Assembly (NCBI GenBank): GCA_932294295.1
Contig: OW028576.1
Span: 49,826,199-49,890,198 of the forward strand
Reading direction: 5' to 3'
Source of the DNA: Alitta virens
Lineage: Eukaryota; Annelida; Polychaeta; Phyllodocida; Nereididae
DNA length: 64,000 nt
In this document: piece after piece, positions 33,603 to 42,975 of the stretch
How positions within the stretch are numbered: the first letter of the stretch is position 1
Layout of the letters: every line of letters begins with the position of its first letter
Notes under the pieces: generated by a model
What the model was told of the DNA's origin: nothing
Seen by the model: only the letters and a program-made list of their open reading frames with translations
Database searches by the model: none
Program-made: the position numbers and the translations under genes

Positions 33603-35531
33603 TCAATAAGGTCTCTGCCAAGGAGGGACAATCCTCTGTGAGTTTGTACGTTGTTGACCTGACTGGGGCAGCCGCCGGGGATCTAAATCACCTGAAATTT
33701 AAGAAAAGTGATTATTTTAAATACAAAATGGCAACTTTCAATACAGTTTTACACATAAAGCGCAGCATTTAATTTATTAAACAAACGCCAACATTACCGC
33801 ATTAATATCAATTTACTATGAAACAAAATAAGACTATAATTATTCCATAACTGGGCCGTTAGAGACGTTGCATACCAGCCCCAGTGGGGAGACGTATAGA
33901 ATTTTTAACACAGAAGTATAAAGCTTCATTTAATATCTAATGCAAAAGATTTCAAGCTCAGATTGAAATTGTTTTATTTGAGTCAGTTAATTCAATTTCA
34001 ACTTGAGCTGGAAATCTTTTGCATTAGGTATTAAAATGTAACTATCGATCCATATCAACCCTAACCAGCAGACCACCAAATATTTTGTCAAATGCTCAAC
34101 TCTGGAGAATTCATGACTAATTGAATGAATGAACAATGTTTCTACCTGGAGCCCCTGGCCCTAACAGTCCTTGGGGAACTGGGCCCATTAAACTCTGACT
34201 CGTTGATCCGTGATAAGTTTCTCCTCTTCTCAAACGTGATAGGGACAAATCAATACCGCCTGCAAATATATAAGAACCAGCTGATCCATTACAACTGAAC
34301 GGCTGAAGTTGAGTTGAACTCAATCATCACTCAATTATGACCATTATCGCTCAATCACAACCGAGTCCGTACATAGATGGAGGCACTACCGTTCCTCCGT
34401 CAAACGGGATATCAATTGATTTTTAAAAGCTTTGGGATCAGGTTTTTTGGTTTATAACAAATGAACATAAATTAATCATACACCTTTGGAACAAGGTTGT
34501 CTATTTCTCTTGCGCAACTCACAAAATTACTATTTCATACCCGTCCACCATGTATACAGTCAATTATAAATATTATGACTCCTTCTCCAAGATTACTAAA
34601 ACGGATACAGATTTATTTTAATGTCTGGCAGTTATCAAATTTAAATGTCTTGTGCCTATTACCATTATCCCTGTCTTGACTCGGATTTCGGTTTCGCTCC
34701 TGACTCTGATTTCTGAAGTCTCTGTCTTGGCTCGAGTTCTTGTAATCCCTTGCTCGGAAGTCTCTGTCTCTATGGCGACCGTCTCTGTGTCTGTCTCTGC
34801 TTCGGTCTCTGTCATGTCCGCGGTCTTTCTCTCTGTCTCTCCCGTCTCTACTTCTGTCTCTCTGTGGTCCTCCTTGAGGAACCCCCTGGAGATTTTCTTG
34901 CATGAAGTTAGCGTTTCCTTCTTGCATGATTGGGGCAGACCACAATCGGTGGATACCCCCCATCGACCTGTCGTTGCCGGGGGAGACCAGTGACTGCATA
35001 GGCAGAGGGGGTCCCATTCGAGTCGTGAAGTTAGGAGCACCGTTAAATAGGGGCAGACCGCGTGCGTCCAAAACAGGGGATGGGAGGAATGCTTCCATTT
35101 GCTGATTACCTCCTCTAGGGGGCGTCGAATGCACAGACCCTGGACGATATTGGAGATTCAGACAGCGTCCGTGGAGACGGATTCCGTTCAACAACTTCAA
35201 GGCATACGGAACGGAACACGCATGTTTGAAGAGGATAAAACCAAAGTTCCGTCTTTTTCCTTCCTTGTCTGAGGGAACTTTCACATTCTCCAGTGGACCA
35301 GCCTGTGAAAGAAAAGCAGAGCAAATCATAATTATGTTATTAACTTGGTGTATAAAATATTGTAAATTTATACTAAAATAAGTGCTCAGTTATGAAACTG
35401 CATTTGGGCAAAGTTTTGGATGCATTGCAAACCTGTAAAAACAGTTCATAGAGCAGTTCTTCTGTGATTTTATCGCTGACGTTCCCGCACCATAAGGTCC
35501 TGTCACTGTCAGATTCTGTCGAATTCGTCAT
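33603..35531 (-). CDS. RBM7: RBM7, RNA-binding subunit of the NEXT complex
   Basis: Four exons join in phase: 35531-35433, 35302-34663, 34259-34146 and 33691-33603, giving 313 residues. One N-terminal RRM spans about residues 10-85, with RNP2 TLWCGNV (12-18) and RNP1 RNFGFILF (51-58). The text DKITEELLYELFLQAGP and VPYALKLLNGIRLHGR is very close to vertebrate RBM7. A long RS/RD-like tract (SRDGRDREKDRGHDRDRSRD and more) follows, then a Gly/Pro segment and the end IVPPWQRPY. In animals RBM7 joins ZCCHC8 and the MTR4 helicase to hand non-coding RNAs to the nuclear exosome. If the donor at 34662/34661 is not used, the frame runs on to a stop at 34613-34615, giving a 262-residue form. The gene is divergent from REXO2, with 241 bp between start codons. 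Confidence 0.92.
33880..34040. repeat. Short inverted repeat in RBM7 intron 3
   Basis: The segment 'taatgcaaaagatttcaagctcagattgaaattg' near 33941-33972 is repeated in reverse near 33993-34030 ('caatttcaacttgagctggaaatcttttgcatta'). This makes a hairpin with arms of about 34 bp. Confidence 0.75.
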
Positions 35532-35772
35532 TGTGACGTATTTATTGCTAAAAACCCCCAAAACCACGAAATTCAACTAAACACATTTCATCTTCGCAAC
35601 GCCGGAAACATCAAATTACAAGCCCGCACCAATCAAGGGTAAAAATCAAAATGTCGGCTTAACAAAACTAATTATTATTAAATAATAATATTTTAACAGC
35701 CCTAAATTACATTGCAAGCTAATTATTTTTATCTGTCGAAATGATAAAAATTTGAACCCGTCACTGCGGACC
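35532..35772. promoter_or_regulatory. Shared divergent promoter, RBM7 (-) and REXO2 (+)
   Basis: There are 241 bp between start codons. A CCAAT box (ACCAATCA) lies near 35627-35634, an ETS-like CCGGAAAC near 35602-35609 and a CRE half-site TGACGT at 35533-35538, beside the RBM7 ATG. No TATA box is placed well for either gene, as is usual for housekeeping divergent promoters. Confidence 0.6.
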
Positions 35773-36530
35773 ATGTCCATGTGTGCTTGGCGTTTCTGCA
35801 CAAGAAAATTGCCGGGTAGTTGTCGTCGATTTTCTCGACTGATGACTGACTCGGCAGCTCCAAAACGTCCGAGGATGTCGGATGACAGAAGCCAAAGAAT
35901 AATTTGGGTTGATTTAGAGGTGTGTTGTTGCGTGTCATGATGAAAGTTGTCTCAGTCCTCGAGACTGCTGTGGCCATCACTGTGGTGGCCATGGCCTGTA
36001 GGATAAGGTTTCGGTCAATTCGTTCACAAGACAATTCGTCCACTCCACACGGTCAACATGTCTAGCCCTGTTTTCAGTCGTGTCAGCGTTAGTAACCAAC
36101 ATAATAAATCATATTACCAGCCCCCACTCAAGCCTAGGGGCGTCGATTTTTCTTGAAGGGTTGGAGGGGATGATTCCAAGTTTATTCGGCGCATCGCGAA
36201 TTCGGCCGCCGAATTCACTTATATATACACAATGAATATTTTAATATGCACCATAATGTAAAAATCACATGTTAAAATAATACTGATTGTTGAAGAGCTA
36301 TGTATGTATAGTCTCTAAAATATTGTAATGTTTCTAGTACTTTCTACACATAAATACACATTGAATTTGAACTGAGTCAATAAATAGTACGATAATTAAA
36401 AACAATCATCTCCTATAATATATACAAATGTACAATATAGATGAAAAAATAAAACATAAGAAGCACCAGTCACTGTACATTAATTACGAAGTACAGGACA
36501 TAGCACCAACCACAAAAGCCATACAACACA

Positions 36531-36576
<46 letters not shown>

Positions 36577-39500
36577 CATGCACACACAAGCAGTGACATT
36601 CAGGGGGCCACTCGTCACCCAGGACCAGAGGTCATAGTCTCTTATATTATGTAAATTGGGAGACAATATCATTCATTTATTTTCAAGGAAACTCTGAGAA
36701 ACTGTCCTAGTGCCAAATTTACTGCTAGGGATTTACTGCTTAATAATTCCTGGAATTGGCTTTCTACACTCATAACCGTGAAGGCGTTTTTTTGTTCAAA
36801 TGCTACCTTGATAAGGGGCACTCTTGTTTCTTTCCATTTAGAGCAGATCATTAGACAATGTAATTCATCTTCTACTAGTTGCAGGTTACATTTATCGCAT
36901 ATACGTTCTTCAGGGGGGACATAGGGACGTTTATGCCTACCTAATTCTATATTCAAGTTATGGGAGCTAAGCCTGAATCTGGCAATGTTACAGTAAGGTG
37001 ACTTTGGTAAACCTAGATTTAGGTAAGGTTCTATACGCATGTCTTTTTTTAGATGTTTTATAAGTTCTTAGTTTGGGGTATTTATTTGTGTCATTGATTT
37101 CAGCAAAGAGATTAAACTGGGCTTTACTTTACATTACCCATGTTATATTAAAAGGCCTATTATCTGAATTTGAGTGGTCAATGTACACAATTAAATGTAG
37201 CAAAAGTTTGTCTATAGAAACATATAAAATGAAACTTCAGTGCTAAAACTTTTTCTGGAGGATGATGGTGGTTTTATCTTACCTGCATGAAAACTACAAG
37301 ACTTCAGCTGCAAATTCTGATGGCTGATAATCCACTGATAGCTGGTAAGCCAGATTAGATAAAGTTTAAATTTATACAAAAATAAATACAAATAAACTTG
37401 TGAATTAATGATTCAAAATTAAGACACCAAGATATAAAAGTTTTTATTTTACTTTTATTTAATGAAATAAAGTACAAATAAATGTAAAACAGCTCAAAAT
37501 AAAATTTCTACACCCTCTATACTTAATGCAAATGGGGGGCTCTGAATATGATTTTCCATTAGAAACACACGAGACAAAATAAAGGCAGGATAGCGTGTAT
37601 ATTAAACACAGAGCTTTCAATGACAGTGAATGACAAAACCATGTATAAAACGTCCAACTATCAACTGTATTTCCAAAACGATTGTTAGTTGCCGCAGATC
37701 AATATTTTCCTATTAACGAGCGTCGCCGAATTCATTTTTTTCTCGCGTCGAATTCATGCGTTGCGCCGAATTCACCAGTCACCGGAGGGGATAACCATGA
37801 AGGTCAACTTTGTTGCATTGTTTAGCTAAACTTGCTTAAGTAATGGTGGGATCATTGTAGTCAAACTATTTTGAGATAAACCTGTACTGATATGTTATGT
37901 AGTGTAAAAAACAGAGAATAAAAAATGTTGTAAAATAAGTGTGTAGAAAAGATAATTTATGTAAACAAACAGTTGGTTTTCTTGGGTCTATATATATTTA
38001 GACACATGTATCTTTTTGATATGGATTTGTCAATAACAGTTTATATAATATGATACGCTTATTCGAATAACGGTTTTCGCTGGGGTATCACTTGATCACT
38101 AAATAGTCTCATCAATTTGAAAACAGCTGACACTTGAGTTGGTTGTGAATCAGCCTGTGTTGTTGGGTCGGTTTGTCGCTCTTTGACAGCATACCGATAT
38201 CGATGTGATTTAGTAATCAATTTTTGCTGAAGTAGCTGGCGATATTTAATGTTTCATGCGAAGGGCTCAATTCTCCAATCTGGACCTAGGGCCAGCCTCT
38301 TATATGAGCTGATCGGCTATTTCTTTAAGCATTGACCGTCTTCTTAATCATTGATTTACTTTTGCAGATGACCGGCCTTGACCTTGAAAAAGAGCGCATC
38401 ATTGAAATGGCATGTCTTGTAACAGATGCTGACTTGAACATAGTTGCTGAGGTACTCTGGGCTTTTAACTTAATGCTTCATTTTTATTTATTTTGAATTG
38501 ATATGAATGTAAATACAGGGCTGATCCATTAAAATATGGGGCACAGTGGGTGGTGTCTACTAATGTATTATTTTTAACAAATATGGAGAAATGGAATTGA
38601 CCAACCCTGAGACATTATGCATGATAATAAAACCTATCTATCTACGAGATACTGTGGAATGACACGCATGTATATCTATAAAAAATTTTCCTTTTTCCCA
38701 GGCACCGAATTTAATCATCAACCAACCGAGTGAGATTCTGGATAACATGGGAGAATGGTGTCTGAAACATCACGGAGAAGTAAGGCCAAATTGTAGTATG
38801 ATTTTATATTGACAACTAGATGTCGCCAGGAGACTTGCTATAGTTGGGCCTTTAAGTACGTAATTTGAGTCAAACACAGTTCACTTTCATTTCCACATCT
38901 TTTCTCTTAAGCAATTAATCGCCATTCTTTACATTCCAAAAAATGATAATTCTTACTAATTTCCTTTTAACAACTTATTTTAAAGTTGGATGTGATATAA
39001 TTTATTCACAATTTCATTTGTGTCATCTTTCTGAATTGAACATTGACATGTTGAAATCATTAGTTTTGATATCACTTTCTTTTGATACTGATATCATTTG
39101 TGGTAACATGTTGACAATAAATATCTTTTGCTTTGATATATCAGTTGATGATATCATTTGCTAATATTGATAAAATAATTAATATCATTTGCTATGATAT
39201 ATCATTTGCTAATATTGATAAATAATTAATATCATTTGCTTTGATATATCATTTGCAAAATTGATAATATCACTTGCTTTGATATATCAGTTGATGATAT
39301 CATTTGCTAATATTGATAATATCATATTCTTTATCATTCAGTCAGGTCTAACAAAAGCAGTAAGAGAAAGCCATATTTCTCAAGATGAAGCAGAAGAGAA
39401 GATGTTGGGTTTCATTCGGGAACACACGGATAGCGGAAAAAACCCTCTGGCGGGGAATTCAATTCACATGGACAGAATGTACCTCAGTCGATACATGCCC

Positions 39501-40585
39501 AGATTCACCGACCATCTTCATTACCGCATCATAGATGTCTCCACTATTAAAGAGTTGAGCAGGTGGGTGGCACTGGGTGCACGATGTGTTTCATTAATGT
39601 CATGTTCTATTGTTCTATGGAGAGTTCTCTTTGCCTCATTTACAACTCAATTCTACTAGAAAGAGCTGAGGTGGACAAAATGCAGGAACATGGTAATCTA
39701 CATTGCTCCCAGGCAATTTTCATCAGCTAGCAAATTTGACAAGGAATAGAAATAATCTATGTTTACCAAATGTACATATATTTAGAGGGAGGAGCCGAGG
39801 GTGCATCCCACCTGCATATGGATCCCAGATTGGGGGGGGGGGGGGGGCAGGGAATGCCTCCTCTTCTAATTGATTGCCAAAATTAACTGCATTGACATTG
39901 ACATGAGAAGGCTTCTCACCATCGGGCTCCCCATCAGATAATGCACTCCCCCCCCCCCCCTCTTTCACAAATTCCTTGATCTGCCCCTGAATTATTTCGT
40001 AATTTTGTTTACCATAAGTTATAGTAATAATACCACCACTAATAATTTAAATAGAGCCACAGATTTTTCAAAATACGCTTGACGTTCCCAGGCACAAATT
40101 TATACATTACTTTCACCCACCCTGCACGTTTTATGTGGATTTTCTGCGAATTTTAAAGTGTCACAATCTTGGCTCTTTCAGGAGATGGTTTCCAAAAGAA
40201 TATCAAAACGTCCCCAGGAAGAAATGCTCGCATAGGTATGGTCTACTTTTAATAGACTGTAGAATTAATGCTCACGTATCTCATGAATCTATGCTGGTTT
40301 CATCTGTGTAGACATGATGTTTTTCCATAGTCGATCGTGTTTCAATCCATGGTTCTGTTTAAGCTGATGTCATGTAGACCTATTCTGTGTTAATTTTACT
40401 ATAACTTGGATTATTTAATATATATATATATAGTTTTATTTGACAAACTGGATATCAGGAATTAATAGTAAAGAGTTTATGAATTTATAAATTGCATTAA
40501 TTTTTTCAGAGCTCTTGATGACATAAAAGAGAGCATAGAAGAACTGAGATATTACCAGAAAAATGTCTTCAAGAATTCAACGTGA
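35773..40585 (+). CDS. REXO2: REXO2, oligoribonuclease (3'-5' DEDDh exonuclease)
   Basis: Six exons join in phase: 35773-35919, 38368-38451, 38702-38779, 39342-39562, 40182-40235 and 40510-40585, giving 219 residues. Catalytic motifs are complete: WVDLEMTGLD (Asp47 and Glu49), [26 protein letters not shown] and the DEDDh His in CSHRALDDI. REXO2 degrades very short RNAs (mainly dinucleotides) in mitochondria and cytosol. The first ~35 residues ([20 protein letters not shown]...) are basic with no acidic residues before Asp26, as in a mitochondrial presequence. Met24 or Met35 could start a shorter cytosolic form. Intron 1 (~2.4 kb) has acquired a LINE fragment and TA repeats; intron 3 has a satellite-like array abutting exon 4. 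The C-terminus is shorter than the human one. Confidence 0.95.
36530..36575. repeat. (TA)n microsatellite in REXO2 intron 1
   Basis: About 18 consecutive TA dinucleotides (36535-36572) follow an ACAC stretch and precede 'cagacatgcacacacaag'. Confidence 0.9.
36660..37080 (-). mobile_element. Non-LTR retrotransposon ORF2 C-terminal fragment in REXO2 intron 1
   Basis: A minus-strand frame from 37040 to stop 36669 (123 codons) encodes '[20 protein letters not shown]' followed by C-DKC...[11 protein letters not shown], the Cys/His zinc-finger-like end typical of LINE ORF2 proteins. Just upstream, the matching 'PKLRTYK' text is in another frame, so a single-base frameshift at an A-run near 37047 has broken it. 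It is a dead, truncated copy, antisense to REXO2. Confidence 0.7.
38520..38645 (+). repeat. Short repeat fragments in REXO2 intron 2
   Basis: The left end (38520-38545, 'gctgatccattaaaatatggggc') resembles the end of foldback family D. The right end 'aataaaacctatctatctac' looks like a retroelement tail. Both are short and uncertain. Confidence 0.3.
39040..39330. repeat. Degenerate tandem array next to REXO2 exon 4
   Basis: Variants of 'gatatcatttgctttgatatatca' and 'ctaatattgataa' recur about six times, ending ~10 bp before the exon 4 acceptor (39341). The units contain dense GATATC/GATATATC palindromes. Confidence 0.75.
39780..40140. other. REXO2 intron 4 with G and C tracts
   Basis: Within intron 4 (39563-40181) a poly-G run (about 39833-39847) and a poly-C run (about 39949-39960) bracket ~100 bp. 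The outer flanks contain 'atttgacaaggaatag' and 'aaattccttgatctgcccc', loosely complementary, which suggests a foldback insertion. Confidence 0.4.
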
Positions 40586-40944
40586 TGATTTTTAAGAATT
40601 TCAAGTAATTTAAAATTATTATATTTCTATTCTGGTGCTTCTTTGTATTATTTTGGATGCCATTGAATAGTAGTTAAATTATTATGTAGAGATGAAGTGG
40701 ATTTTAGCAGCATTAAATACTTCTCCCTTTTTGTAATTTGTCGTTTTCTTTTTATTTGTGTTGCTCAAATTCAGTGGCAATTAAAACAACTAGAAGGCGC
40801 TTCTTAAGAAGCACATTAATTGTTAATTTTACTCTCACCATTCTAAAGTCAAACATCATGTTTGATTGAGACTGCGTGGCTGGATGATTTATAAAATACG
40901 AAGGAACCAATCCAGGAGACCCGGACATGACAATAATGACCTTG

Positions 40945-41085
40945 TCACATAGCCAGACTGGTGCAGTGCAATTTGGATGGCATGTTTAGAATAGCTATAA
41001 TGCATCTGGCAATTCCACATTGGCCAGCTCTGCTCAACGTCCCGGGTTCAATTCCCAGCTCAGACACTCTTCGAGCATGAGCAGC
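40945..41085 (+). repeat. tRNA-derived SINE (probable)
   Basis: A B-box-like 'cccgggttcaattcccagct' (41040-41059) sits in a tRNA-like head preceded by 'tggccagctctgctcaacg'. The acceptor stem is not intact, so this is not called a functional tRNA. Confidence 0.45.
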
Positions 41086-41094
41086 AAGTATAAA

Positions 41095-41210
41095 CAGACA
41101 TGTCAAGTCTAGCACATTGGCGTGAGTCTCACGCATTTGGTTGCTGTGTCATGCCACTGAACTTCAGTATTTTCTTCATATTTTAATTTAACTCGTGCAA
41201 TGAGAATGCA
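41095..41210 (+). repeat. Dispersed repeat family B copy
   Basis: It runs from 'agacatgtcaagtctagcac' through 'gcatttggttgctgtgtcat' to 'tattttcttcatattttaa'. The reverse complement of the same text is at 27070-27185 in SAXO-like intron 1. No coding capacity. Confidence 0.7.
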
Positions 41211-41239
41211 CCAACTATCTTGGTACCCCATTATATTTA

Positions 41240-42442
41240 AATGTTAAACATGAAAGGTTGGAAATTGAAAAGAAAATTGAAAAGGCCTATCAGAAGGTGT
41301 GGTTAATAAAGGCTATTGGTACAGCAAGAATAAATATCAACCCATTAACATTCAGTAGAGCTTATTGGGCATGTGTCGTTACAAAATTATGCTATGGTCT
41401 GTTTATGTTAAATTTGAGCAAAAGTAACTTACAAAAACTTGATGACTTTCATGCGAATGTAGCTAAAAATATTCAAGGATTGAATTCTAATACACCAGCA
41501 GTGGCAGCATTGGCCGGCTTAAAGTGGCCAAGATTATCCTCATATATCACAAAAGAATTATTATTATTTATAGGTCACACAGTAAAGTATAATTATATTT
41601 ACAAGAACATTATATTGAGTATGTATTTTGATCAGAAAAACAAGAGAAATAAGAGGACTTCAATTGTACATACCTTTATTGAATATGGATTGAAATTAAA
41701 TGTACTTGATAAATTTGATAAATATTTGTATGAATGTTGTTTTGAGTTATCTGAATGGAAAAAACTGGTGAAAGAGCAGATAAAGAAAAAAGAAAATGCA
41801 GAATGGCAGGCTACAATTGTAATGTATAAAAGTTTGAAAACATTCACTATAGTTGGAATAAATTTTGATTCAGGTTTTATATACTGGAAAATTGCAAGAA
41901 AGAAACCAATGTATTTATACAAAATTAAAGTAATGTTAAAAGCCTTGATTACAAATAATGAAAAATGTGGGTTTTTATGTAAATGTGGAGATGAAAATAT
42001 CGGGTCCTTAGAACATATCCTTTTTAAATGTGTGAATATGCAAAATAGTAGAACTTTGAAATTGAATGATGTTTTAAGAGAAATGCCTTCAGCTATGAAA
42101 AATGAATTTGTCAATATGAATGATGTACAGAAACTTGGTTTTATTTATTCATGTTGTAATGGTGGAAACGTAGATGAATGGATGAGTATCATTGTTAAGA
42201 TAATAGATTTTACATATTTAATTATTAAATCATACTACGAGTCTATATAAAACTACTGCCTATTACAGTAAAGCAGAAAGTGTCATATATGTGTTCATAT
42301 AAATATAAATCATACATTTTTATCATTATTTAATTAATTTTAACAATGTGTAATCCTGTAACTGTCTAATTCTGACATCTAACTGTTGTATTATTGTATG
42401 TCTTCAAATTGGAGGTTAATAAAGATATATATATATATATAA
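41240..42442 (+). mobile_element. 5'-truncated non-LTR retrotransposon (LINE) with ORF2 C-terminus
   Basis: An uninterrupted frame from about 41258 to stop 42248-42250 (~330 codons, no proper start ATG) encodes the region after the reverse transcriptase. It contains SRAYWACVVTKLCYG and a 'TPAVAALAGLKWPRLSSYI' block, as in LINE thumb/connection regions, and a terminal Cys/His motif CKCG...LEHILFKC. A 3' UTR ends in 'ggaggttaataaaga' and a short (TA)n tail at 42424-42440. The open frame over ~1 kb suggests a fairly young insertion. The domestication alternative seems unlikely because the 5' end is truncated and no splice acceptor is needed. Confidence 0.8.
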
Positions 42443-42975
42443 TGAGGACCAGAATAAATCTTCAACATTTTAATGTACACTGGTTGGAAACAGCCAAAAC
42501 TCATTCACCACTCCAGAACTTTGTATCTCAGGTATAAATCCTGAATTAAGAAAAAAGAGTTCCTTATTAACGACGTCAATTCATTGGATATCTCATCGAA
42601 TGACTAAATAAAAACTAACACAAAACTTGGTGTCAACAAGTTGTTTGAGCAACCCTGGGCGACAGGCAGGGTCTAGAATTAGTTCATACTGTAGGCTACG
42701 ATCTGAGCACTTTTTTTAATTACATGATTAATGATTTTACAAACCAAGCTGGAGTGGCTTAGAAGTTGCATGGTGTGGCGCGAACCAGTTTGGTGAGCGG
42801 AGCATGCACTTCGCGAGATAGTGGTGCGCGTAGTCATGGTACACTTACACTGCTCAGTTTCTGGTTGTTAACCACGCGTTGAACATGTTGTGAGATAGCT
42901 TAAGATGTTCAGCTGTTGACAGATGAAGTGAATTCTGGATTTGGAACTAGAAGAAGGATCGAGACTCATTGTATA

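Larger units (their letters stand above)
40586..42975. other. REXO2-TTC5 intergenic region with inserted repeats
   Basis: ATTAAA signals at 40712-40717 and 40780-40785 may end REXO2. Then come a SINE-like element near 40945-41085, a family B repeat fragment (41095-41205), the LINE fragment 41240-42442, and about 500 bp of unclassified sequence before TTC5. No host gene was recognised. Confidence 0.55.

Noticed and set aside
34652..34993. Plus-strand open frame rich in Val/Ser/Thr
   Set aside because: It is the antisense shadow of the RBM7 RS/RD-rich exon, whose codon bias leaves the opposite strand open.
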